Below, in pieces: positions 55,113 to 63,662 of a stretch of 64,000 nt of DNA (its first letter is position 1; each line of letters opens with the position of its first letter). The position numbers were made by a program, and so were the translations under genes. Origin of the DNA: Prostheceraeus crozeri (lineage: Eukaryota; Platyhelminthes; Polycladida; Euryleptidae); contig CAJQUW010016185.1 in the NCBI GenBank assembly GCA_907163375.1, positions 186,001-250,000 of the forward strand, written 5' to 3'. The notes below the pieces were generated by a model. The model was not told the DNA's origin, did not search any database, and was given only the letters and a program-made list of their open reading frames with translations.

Positions 55113-58100
55113 ATGGTAAGTTAAAGATTTCCTCTCTCATCTCCCTCAAACGTGTGACTAATAGCATCTTCCTCAATTTCAGGCATCAACTTCATCACCA
55201 ACGCCCTCTCTTCTCGAGGAAAGTTTAGAGTTATTGAGTCAAGGTAGGTTGTAACACTACACTGAGGCTTGAACAGAGATGATAGAATGATTTCTCTTTC
55301 AGGTGATGCGAGTTCCAGCTCAGAACTGTCGCGATATGGCAACGAGTGGGAATGTGCTGACTGTGGGCACATCTTCACGAGGAAATGGGATCTCACCCGA
55401 CACATCAAGCGAGGTGTTTGTCGACCTAAGCCGGCATCAATCTCCGAAGGTAGGGATGATTCTGTTAACGATGTCTCCTTTTCTTGCGATTTATGCATTC
55501 AGTCTTTCGAGACACGTTTTGAACTATCTTCGCACAGACTTCAACATACACACACGAACGATACCTACACCAACGGTACCTCCTCTATCCGACTCACTGA
55601 GGTGTCCATAAATAATTTAGTGAGGAACTACCAGATGGACTCCTCAGAAACCATTGCTAACTTTGAGGAATGGTTTCATCAAAATTCATCATTGATAGAA
55701 GCGCTCTTCAACAATTTAGACAATTTTAGGATGAAGGCGCTCATCTATCTTAAAATAAAATATGTAAAAATCGACCACCATACTGGACAAATAATAGAGA
55801 GGTTAGAGTTTCACATACCCTCCTCTCCTGCAACCGAGGTTGTAGACTATGAGTCTTGGATAAATTTTCACATCCAAGGATTAAAATTAAATATTGATAA
55901 ATTTAACGAGCGCGATAGCGGTCTCATTTTTGACGGCATTGAGTCCGCCTTATTTAAAATCAGTTTATTAGGAAATCATAGTGGTCGAGGCTCCTTTAAA
56001 CTTCCAAAAAATTTAAAAAACAAAACAGCAGTCATCAATGTCGATTGCGAATCGCAATGTTTTAAATATGCTGTCCTCTCCATTCTCCACTATAATGACA
56101 TCAATGCGAATCGAAATCGTACATATAGCTATAGGCAGTGGGAGAATGAATTAAACTTCGATGACTGTAATAGTGACGATATGAAAATTAAAGATATAGA
56201 AAAATTTGAAAAATTGAACAACATTAAAATAGTTCTCCATGTTTGGGAAAAGGGATTGAAGGGTGTGCGCTACAACTCGCGTTCGAGTTGTTATGACCAT
56301 GTTGTCAACCTTTTATTAGTAAGACAGGATGATAGTGAGGAATGGCACTACTGCGGCATTCCCAAAATCTCTCGCTTATACCACCACTTAAGAAATTCTA
56401 CCTCATCAGAGATTTATTACTGTGACAGATGCATTCGGAACTTTAGGAGTAAAAACAAATTTGAAACTCATTATGAGTGGTGTAAGCGAGGTAAACTGCA
56501 AATGGAACGCATGCCCAAAGATAAGGAGTTTTCATATAGAGAGAATGGCGATGAACTAAGTCCTCTTCGTGTCATCTATGCTGACATCGAATGTTATATC
56601 GATGATAACATCCATCGACCAGCAGCCATTTCCTGCTATGAAGTATGGCATGACCATTTCCAAAATAGAAAAAATAAAATGCACGTCTGGCAAGGTGAGG
56701 ATTGTATTTACCAATTCCTACAATTCCTCGAACAGGCTGTAAAATTTCAACAAAAGTATGATGGTGAACTCTATCGCAGATCATTGCATATGACAGCAGA
56801 TGATCAAGCAAAATTTGATAGTTGCAACGTTTGCCCCAAATGTAGGAAAACATTTGACGATGATAAGATTAAGAAAGTGCGCGACCATGACCACATCACT
56901 GGTAAATTTAGAAACGCACTCTGTTCAAAATGTAATTTTTCGCTGAGGATGAAGCGGCGTACATTACCCGTCATTTTCCATAATTTCAAGGGCTACGACA
57001 GCCATATGATAATAAAAGGAGGTTTAGGTCAAATGAAAGAGTGGAAGCTTGATGTAATAGCACAAACGAGAGAGAAGTTTATGGCCATGACAGCAAAAGT
57101 GCCTGTCGATAAAACTAAAGAAAATAAGACGGTCTATTTTGATATAAAATTTTTAGATTCCTACCAATTTATGACTGCATCACTGGCCTCTCTCGTGCAA
57201 AATCTAAAGTCTCTTCCACTAACACAAAATCTTAAGAAACAATATCCAAATCTAACCGATGAAGTCATCACACGGAAAGGAGTCTTTCCATATGCATATT
57301 TTGATGCAATTAGTAAACTCGGCGAGACTTCTCTTCCGCCCATAGATAAATTTAAAAATGATTTGACCGGCGCAGAATGTAAGACCGAAGATTATGATCA
57401 TGCACAAGATGCATGGATAAAATTTGACTGCCATACATTTGGTGAATATATGATTGCCTACCTTAAGTTAGATGTATTTTTGCTGGCTGATGTATTTCAG
57501 GAGTTTCGACGAGTGGCATTAGAAGAAGATAAGTTAGATCCCGTCCACTTTGTCAGTCTGCCAGCCATGTCATTTAAGTCTGCTTTTAAAATGACTGGTG
57601 AGACCATTCATCTCTTACAAGATCCAGAGATGTATAATTTATTTGAGCGAGGAATTCGCGGTGGTCTCACATTTGTAAATAAACATAGGTTAAAATCAAA
57701 AATAGTAGGCAATGACCAGACTCATCTGAAGTATTATGACCAAAATAATTTGTATGGTAGTTCATTATCCAAACCGCTACCTCACTCTGAGTTTAGCTGG
57801 TTAGATGATAGTGAAATTCAACATTTCTCCAACCCTTCCAACATACTAGCAATTCCAGATGAAGGTGATTGGGGATATTATTTTGAGATAGATCTAATCT
57901 ATCCAAATAATATTAAACATAAAACCGTAGATTTTCCACTCGCACCCGAATCAGGTGAAGTGAGTAAAGATATGTTTTCCGACTTTATGAAACAATTTCA
58001 TAAAGATTTAGAATCATGCGGTCAACCCGACTATAAGCCTTGCCGCAAACTTTTACTCACCCAGTATGATAAAGAAAACTATCTAGTCCACTTTAGCATC

Positions 58101-59087
58101 TTAAAATTTTATTTAGAAATGGGCATGATTTTAAAAAGAGTTCACCGCATTATTAAATTTAGACAGAAAGCCTTCCTCAAACCCTACATAGATAGTAACA
58201 GTCAGAAACGTGCACTAGCCCAAAATAATTTTGAAAAAGATTTTTATAAATATAAGAACAACAGTCTATTTGGTAAGACGATGGAGGATGTTAGAAAGCG
58301 CGTAAACTACAAACTAGTTAATGATGATCAAAAGTATCACAAATTGACCTCATCACCTCTATTCATCGATAGAGACATAATCGATGAGGATCTTGTAGGT
58401 ATTAAAATGATAAAATCTGAAGTTGAGTTGTGCAAACCCATCTATATTGGTCAAGCTGTTCTAGATTACTCCAAGCTTGAAATGTATCAACTCTTCTATA
58501 AAATACTAAAACCGTGTCCTCTCGTAAAAGAGGTTCGTTTGTTGGGTGGTGACACAGATAGTTTCTTTTTAGGTATTACCACTCAAAAAGATTTAAATTT
58601 TAATGAAGTAGGAAAATCTTTAGAAAGATATTTTGATACATCAAATTATCCTGCTAATCATCCACTATACTCCATCAAAAATAAGGCAAAACTTGGCTGC
58701 TTTAAGGATGAGACAGCAGGGAAGGAGATAGCTGAAATGATTCTCCTCCGCCCTAAAATGTATTCTATGAAATTAAAGGATAGTGATGATAGCATTAAGC
58801 GCGCTAAAGGCATATCAAGATCATTGGTCTCTAACATGAAACATAAGAATTTCAGGAAAGCCTATAGAAATAAAAATATAACGTTTGTCAATATGACAAT
58901 CTTAAAATCTAAGTCGCATGAGATCAAAACTCATACTTTTAGGAAACGGGCGCTTTCAGCATGGGAGGATAAGAGGTGCTGGCTAGAACACAACATATCT
59001 CTTCCACATGGACATCCTGACACAAACATACCACCACCCAAAAGAATTAAACTCACACTACCACATTCAGGAGACGTCTTAGCATAA
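55113..59087 (+). CDS. Protein-primed family-B DNA polymerase with zinc fingers, three exons
   Basis: Exon 1 is only the ATG (55113-55115), then GTAAGT...TTTCAG; exon 2 is 55183-55243; exon 3 is 55303-59087. All junctions are GT-AG and phases agree, so the frame is continuous (about 1,280 residues). N-terminus: two C2H2 fingers (CADCGHIFTRKWDLTRHIKR, and CDLCIQSFETRFELSSHR), a region with CFKYAVLSILHY seen in related animal polymerases, and a third finger CDRCIRNF. Then ExoI YADIECYID, an HNH/endonuclease-VII-like CPKC...RDHDHITG...CSKCN, ExoII FHNFKGYDSH, ExoIII YLKLDVFLLADVF, motif A YDQNNLYGSSLS, motif B NNSLFGKTMED and motif C GGDTDSFFLG. All catalytic acids are present. A C-terminal PPPKRIKL may be a nuclear signal. 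Likely replicates the element from terminal-protein-primed ends. Intact and probably recent. Confidence 0.9.
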
Positions 59088-59292
59088 TCATCCTTAACTT
59101 AGTATTTTGATGTTGACTTCTGTAGATAAACATTGTTGTTTTATGTATCGCATGAGATTGTTTTTTCCTTGTGAATATGTGTCCACATCTGTACATTCCC
59201 CATGTGATGACTTTTCCACTGAAAGACATTTTTCCTATCCCTGTATATTTCCACCCTTCACGAAGTAAAAAGACTTTTTGTATATAACAATG

Positions 59293-59377
59293 TTTATTGA
59301 AGTGCGCTCATGTATATATTTTCAGTGGATGTTGTATAAAGTCTATTCCTTCACATTCATGTACATATTTCAATAAA
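59293..59377. terminator. Overlapping polyadenylation signals of convergent genes
   Basis: AATAAA on the plus strand (59372-59377) serves the polymerase gene; TTTATT at 59293-59298 is AATAAA on the minus strand for the gene ending at 59393. The 3' ends of the two transcripts therefore overlap. The stretch 59280-59395 contains a diverged duplicated phrase (ATGTTGTATAAAG). Confidence 0.65.
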
Positions 59378-59392
59378 TGTTGTATAAAGACT

Positions 59393-60943
59393 TCACTTTG
59401 TTTTCCGAAACACTAACGTTATGAGGGATTTAGTATCTTTCACATGGATGCACTCTTGTAAACCATTGGTAATTTTGATAGCAATAGAGGGTATAGTTTG
59501 TTTGACGACGGGATGATAGAAAATAGATTCAAACATCTTCTCGACTATTCCATATGAAGCGTCTTTATCATGAATGAAATCACGTAAAATGTATTCTTTT
59601 TTCTCACCAACAGAAATAGGTAGAATCAAATCACTTTGAATGTAAAGGTGCTGTTCATGTTTATCAAGTGTCATTGGTGTTTCTATACCAATCGTATGCG
59701 CAGCAGCAAACACAGTTTGTAGCATTGAAAAACCAAAGAGTTTTTTCAAATTTTTACTCAATTGACATTGAATGTCATCACCCAGTCTCAGAACAACGCG
59801 TTGATTTTCAATTGAAAACGAAATGTGGTGTGTCTTTACATCATATTTACTTTTCATCACATGCTTCAACTTCTGTTGTATATAAGGATTTACTACATGA
59901 ATGAAGCTTTCAACTGTATGATATAGACGCGGCATTATATTGATAGCAACTTTAGATTCTTCATAAGACTGGTAAATTTTCTTGATGCGATCGCCATAGA
60001 TGTCCACCCACCATTCATCATTAACTGAATCAGCTTTAGTGTGATATTCATGAGAAGCATACACCACACCGCTTCCAATAATAGGTGTATAATGTCTTAC
60101 AAAATGACGCAAGGTTGGAGAGAAATAAACTGTAAGTTTGTCATTATATTTCTGAATAACCAACTTATTTTTGTCCGCCATAATTTTCTCTCCATACTTC
60201 TTACCCACAGTCTCATTCCATCGTTTTACTAACTCAATAAGTGATAAAGGTTGAACACCACGCTTTTTCAAAATGATGCGTTCTTCGCATTCTACAACAT
60301 CTTCATCAAATATTTTAAATCTATAATGAAATTTGTTGATTCGATTTGAATAAACTTTTCTAACATTTGCAGTAGCAATTGACGTTAGATGTAGTCCATG
60401 ACCAAAACCGAGATGCGGATAGAATTCACTATCCAACCTCAGCGTAAGACCTTTAGTAAAAGAATGAAAGCGGAGGAACTGTCTCCCACTCCAATGATAG
60501 ATAGTAAACTCATAAGCTTTCTGATTTTTATTCTTCATGATGGAAGTATTACCACTGTTGAATGCCTTAATAATTTTCTCATTCCCAAATGGCTCATAAG
60601 AATCTGATTTTATCTGAATCCATTCATAGTTCCACTTTCCATCTGATGTTAAATTGTATGGGAACTGAAATGCATTATTCATCGTTATTCCATCATGGGT
60701 GCGAGGAGTCAATATCATTTCTTCCAAATCATTCACATTCTGAATATTGCTATCATAGCAAATACTAGAAACGCCAACCTCCCATTCACCTTCTAAATGC
60801 AGTGGGCGATTTAATTCTACTCGATAGTCTGATGGTTTATTTTTGGGAAATTTATTCATAGAAGCATTACTGGGCAAGTAGATTAGAAACGAGTCCTTAT
60901 TTTCACTTTCCATATTATTCACATTGGAAAAATATATTAGCAT
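59393..60943 (-). CDS. WEVGV-family protein 1, possibly structural (516 residues)
   Basis: ATG at 60943 (or at 60913, ten codons on). Residues near the N-terminus read FLIYLPSNASMNKFPKNKPS, then LEGEWEVGVSSI. The same arrangement starts the neighbour downstream, so the two are paralogues. The rest is beta-rich in appearance, with GVQPLSLIELVKRWNE, RHFVRHYTPIIG and a middle region near IMPRLYHTVESFI; the counterpart also has RHFV-like and MPRI-like positions. No enzyme motif. Similar uncharacterised proteins, as I recall, occur in invertebrate genomes beside pPolB genes. Tandem large proteins next to a capsid-maturation protease suggest capsid components, but this is inference. Confidence 0.65.
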   Translation of the reverse strand: MLIYFSNVNNMESENKDSFLIYLPSNASMNKFPKNKPSDYRVELNRPLHLEGEWEVGVSSICYDSNIQNVNDLEEMILTPRTHDGITMNNAFQFPYNLTSDGKWNYEWIQIKSDSYEPFGNEKIIKAFNSGNTSIMKNKNQKAYEFTIYHWSGRQFLRFHSFTKGLTLRLDSEFYPHLGFGHGLHLTSIATANVRKVYSNRINKFHYRFKIFDEDVVECEERIILKKRGVQPLSLIELVKRWNETVGKKYGEKIMADKNKLVIQKYNDKLTVYFSPTLRHFVRHYTPIIGSGVVYASHEYHTKADSVNDEWWVDIYGDRIKKIYQSYEESKVAINIMPRLYHTVESFIHVVNPYIQQKLKHVMKSKYDVKTHHISFSIENQRVVLRLGDDIQCQLSKNLKKLFGFSMLQTVFAAAHTIGIETPMTLDKHEQHLYIQSDLILPISVGEKKEYILRDFIHDKDASYGIVEKMFESIFYHPVVKQTIPSIAIKITNGLQECIHVKDTKSLITLVFRKTK

Positions 60944-60952
60944 ACGTTTGCA

Positions 60953-62350
60953 TTAACTCTTCATTCGGAAATGGAGTGTGATACTTGTCACAGCATCTTT
61001 ATGAAAAGGAATCAACGCACCAGCATCGTCATAAATGGCAATATCAATTTGTGGGATGTAGTTTGATTTCAGCTTTGTATAATGCACTTTCTTGAAAGTA
61101 TGCTCAGATAAAATACTGCAGCTCTTTGGCTGGTATGGTATCATTGCTAGCAATGGAGCTTCAACATCTCCCACACGTACATCTTCACCAATATTGGAAT
61201 ATATCTGAAAATAGTTAATACGACGCGATAGCGACATGTCTGCGCTAGCTTTGGTTACAGTACCACTTTTAAAGATATTTTGGTCAAAACCCAAAATGTC
61301 CATTAGAGTTTTATCCATAATTAGTTCAATACCTTTTCCACTTATAGTGAGAGACAAAGTACCTTCTTTTTCAGAAAATGAAATATGTTGGTCATTAATC
61401 ACTTCATTTAAATAATCTACAACCAATTTAACTGAAGTAATGATGCGAGGCATCAGCACTCTTGTTTCATGTAAGATACCACCGAAAGGCTCTACACACT
61501 TTCTGTATAAAGATACGCTCCATTCTGTATCAAATTGATTTGACCTTTCACATGGTAAATGTTGCATATTAAATTTTCCATGAACAGCTGCAGAATGATG
61601 TCGCAAGAACTGATGAAAATCTTTTGAACAAATTAATACTAGATCATCATCATTTAATTTACTTATTGCAATATGATTAGATGATTTAATATAAGTCAAT
61701 GTTGCCACTTGTTTACCATCAACTCGAAGGAGATAATTAAATTTCTTCACTAATGTTTCAGGAGTCATGTTTGTCTTTCTTGGCTTAATCACAATCTTCT
61801 TCACCAACGTCTTCTCATTTTTTGGAATAAGATCTACATAATAAGCTTCCTCTCGATATATTAACTGTTTATGAGCACTTATGTGGTAATTAACGTTAAA
61901 ATTATCATAGCTTGTCAAGGCGTTAGCGAGGTAACCTAAATCATTTCTTAAACTTGGACTTAAACCAACAATCCAATCTTTCTCAACTACATGATGTATA
62001 TAAGTATAATCATCATTGTGTGGAGTAAATTGGGCAATATGTTTACACGCTTTATTCAAGAAATCATATATAAACTTTTTACATGATAAGAGATCTTTCT
62101 TTGGCCACTGTGGAATGTATACTCGGCAGCCCTTTTCACATTGGTAAGCAGCTGTACGTCTCATATTAATAGTCATCACCTCATGATCAAAAGTATAGAC
62201 ACAGTTGCTATAAACAAGTTGAGTGACACCCACTTCCCAATTCCCATTTAGCTGTTGTGCATGATCAATGGGAGTAGAAAAGAGTGCGGCTCGATTACTA
62301 GTAAATCTCTTTGTAGCCGCATTGCTAAGCAAAATATGATAAAACGACAT
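60953..62350 (-). CDS. WEVGV-family protein 2, possibly structural (465 residues)
   Basis: The first ATG is at 62350; the longer open frame upstream begins with TTG and is unlikely. Start: YHILLSNAATKRFTSNRAAL, then LNGNWEVGVTQLVYS, matching the paralogue. Further shared landmarks are a TPETLVKKFNYLLRVDGK block, CSKDFHQFLRHHSAAVHG, and MPRIITSVKLVVDYL near the middle. It ends nine bases before the start of the paralogue at 60943, so the two probably share a transcript or lie head to tail. Beta-rich, no signal peptide or membrane helix. Function unknown. Confidence 0.65.
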   Translation of the reverse strand: MSFYHILLSNAATKRFTSNRAALFSTPIDHAQQLNGNWEVGVTQLVYSNCVYTFDHEVMTINMRRTAAYQCEKGCRVYIPQWPKKDLLSCKKFIYDFLNKACKHIAQFTPHNDDYTYIHHVVEKDWIVGLSPSLRNDLGYLANALTSYDNFNVNYHISAHKQLIYREEAYYVDLIPKNEKTLVKKIVIKPRKTNMTPETLVKKFNYLLRVDGKQVATLTYIKSSNHIAISKLNDDDLVLICSKDFHQFLRHHSAAVHGKFNMQHLPCERSNQFDTEWSVSLYRKCVEPFGGILHETRVLMPRIITSVKLVVDYLNEVINDQHISFSEKEGTLSLTISGKGIELIMDKTLMDILGFDQNIFKSGTVTKASADMSLSRRINYFQIYSNIGEDVRVGDVEAPLLAMIPYQPKSCSILSEHTFKKVHYTKLKSNYIPQIDIAIYDDAGALIPFHKDAVTSITLHFRMKS

Positions 62351-62385
62351 TTTTATATTGCTAATCTGCAACTTTGCATAACATC
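62351..62385. promoter_or_regulatory. 35-bp divergent promoter with TTTGCAT/ATGCAAA
   Basis: Only 35 bases separate the divergent starts at 62350 (minus) and 62386 (plus). ATGCAAA on the minus strand is at 62379-62373. The same word occurs 4 bases before the ATG at 60943 (60953-60947) and 29 bases before the ATG at 62765 (62730-62736). A shared late-type promoter word is inferred. Confidence 0.4.
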
Positions 62386-62742
62386 ATGAAGACTTGGATT
62401 TTGGACTCTCTACAATATATCAGAGTTGATCGTGATGGAAACGTACATTTCAAAAATTCTCATGGTCATACATCAAGAGGAATTACATTAACATGGCGAC
62501 AATTTGTCAACCTCAATGATATCATGAGGGATTTGGAATATTTTGAAACATTAAGATTCATCTCCCTGGGTGATCAAGTTTGGCTTCAACATTACAGAAA
62601 TGAAATTCAAATCTACCATTCTCATTCCGCAAACTGTTTCTCATTTCGCAAATACAATTGGGAGAAGTATAGAAGATACATACATCGCTCCATCATGACA
62701 TTTATTCGTCGTGAGTTCATCGCCCTACTATGCAAATCTTAA
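62386..62742 (+). CDS. PC4-like small protein 1 (118 residues)
   Basis: The first ATG is at 62386; the frame upstream begins with TTG. WILDSLQYIRVDRDGNVHFK, then ITLTWRQFVNLNDIMRDLEYF, resembles the strand-strand-helix arrangement of the single-stranded-DNA-binding PC4 (Sub1/p15) fold, where a W/F-rich L-x-x-x-Q-W/F-x-x-L helix follows the beta hairpins. The second half (VWLQHYRNEIQIYHSH, then YNWEKYRRYIHRSI) is unlike PC4. A clear paralogue follows. PC4-like proteins bind ssDNA or aid transcription; role here is inferred. No catalytic residues. Confidence 0.55.
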   Translation: MKTWILDSLQYIRVDRDGNVHFKNSHGHTSRGITLTWRQFVNLNDIMRDLEYFETLRFISLGDQVWLQHYRNEIQIYHSHSANCFSFRKYNWEKYRRYIHRSIMTFIRREFIALLCKS

Positions 62743-62764
62743 TCAGACATGACTATCACGCACC

Positions 62765-63415
62765 ATGAGTTGGAAATTAGATTCCCTACAACGTATTGAA
62801 ACGGATCATGATCGAAACGTCTATTTCAAAGATTCAACTGGAAATGTGAGAAGAGAGTTTGCTTTATCTTATCGCCATTTTCAATCTCTACATCATATCA
62901 TGAAGGATTTGAAATACTTCTATATGAAAAGACATTCACGTATTGGAAATCGCATCTGGTTGCGCGTCAACAATCGGCGAATTCAACTCTATCATTCCCA
63001 ACTTCATACTAACTTCACATTTCATCAAGGTAGTTGGGAAAAGTATAAAAGGAAGGTACATCGCTCAATTTACTCATTCTTTCATCATGAAGCGCCATCG
63101 CTACACCATCGTCAACATTCTCCGTCGCTTCAGACTCTACACCAAAATCGATCTCACAACATTACACCAACAGCTTCCAAACAGCAAGTATTACCCGGGT
63201 CGTCCTCAAATGTTAGTGGTGAAGATGAACAATTCACGGAATCTTCAACTCTTCCCAAATGGGACTGTACAGATTCTCGGCGCCCTTTCTCATTCATCGG
63301 CGCAGTCAATGCGCTTAGAGCTACAAAGACTACTACGTCGGATATGGAAGAGGGAGAGGTGTGTGATGTCGAATCTGACTGTGGACAATATGGTGATCTC
63401 TACTCAATTGAGTGA
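62765..63415 (+). CDS. PC4-like small protein 2, with overlapping C-terminal extension
   Basis: ATG at 62765, 22 bases after the preceding stop. WKLDSLQRIETDHDRNVYFK, FALSYRHFQSLHHIMKDLKYF and GSWEKYKRKVHRSIYSFF align with every landmark of protein 1, so the two are tandem duplicates. Homology ends near 63085. The frame then stays open to 63415 through the TBP-like gene in another frame; that tail (Ser/Thr/His-rich) is likely a shadow, or a true overlap after loss of a stop. The real protein may be about 108 residues. Confidence 0.5.
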   Translation: MSWKLDSLQRIETDHDRNVYFKDSTGNVRREFALSYRHFQSLHHIMKDLKYFYMKRHSRIGNRIWLRVNNRRIQLYHSQLHTNFTFHQGSWEKYKRKVHRSIYSFFHHEAPSLHHRQHSPSLQTLHQNRSHNITPTASKQQVLPGSSSNVSGEDEQFTESSTLPKWDCTDSRRPFSFIGAVNALRATKTTTSDMEEGEVCDVESDCGQYGDLYSIE

Positions 63416-63631
63416 CAGTCTATCATTTTTGAAGATTCGTACCAGCAGTTACAGTTTGTGTTATGAACCCGAACTTTTTCTGCAGCTCTCATTAGTTGTT
63501 GGTTACCTGTGCATGTGGCAATCTTTCATAATAGTAAAGTGATCATTACTGGACTAAAATCTCATGTACAAGCAAATATGATCCTAGACTATCTCATTGA
63601 GTATGTACGTACCCAGCGGATTGTAAAATAA
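63087..63631 (+). CDS. TATA-binding-protein-like gene, two repeats, frame break near 63478
   Basis: ATG at 63087 overlaps the preceding frame. The first repeat has IVNILRRF, a YYPGRPQMLVVKM segment, and LQLFPNGTVQILGA, matching TBP's strand-turn-strand with a G-K/T-V at the turn. The second has LTVDNMVIS, YEPELF at about 63463-63478, then in the next frame AALIS..., VAIFHNSKVIITGLK, and a final helix ending at TAA 63631. The order, spacing and YEPELF plus VIITG motifs are those of the TBP saddle. The intercalating Phe positions of both repeats look retained. The frame shifts by one at a run of five T (63475-63479): indel, sequencing error, or slippage. Likely a promoter-binding factor of the element. 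Confidence 0.7.
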
Positions 63632-63662
63632 AAAACAATTTTTCCAACATGATGTTTTTATT
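63627..63662. terminator. Convergent polyadenylation signals overlapping both stop codons
   Basis: AATAAA at 63627-63632 overlaps the plus-strand stop (63629-63631). On the minus strand, AATAAA (63662-63657) overlaps the protease stop (63658-63660). Such tight packing is typical of compact viral genomes. Confidence 0.7.

Noticed and set aside
55121..55498. 125-residue minus frame over the polymerase 5' end
   Set aside because: Antisense shadow of exons 2-3; no homology.
63086..63415. Ser/Thr/His-rich C-terminal extension of PC4-like protein 2 as a real domain
   Set aside because: Its paralogue lacks it and the TBP-like gene fully occupies this stretch in another frame.
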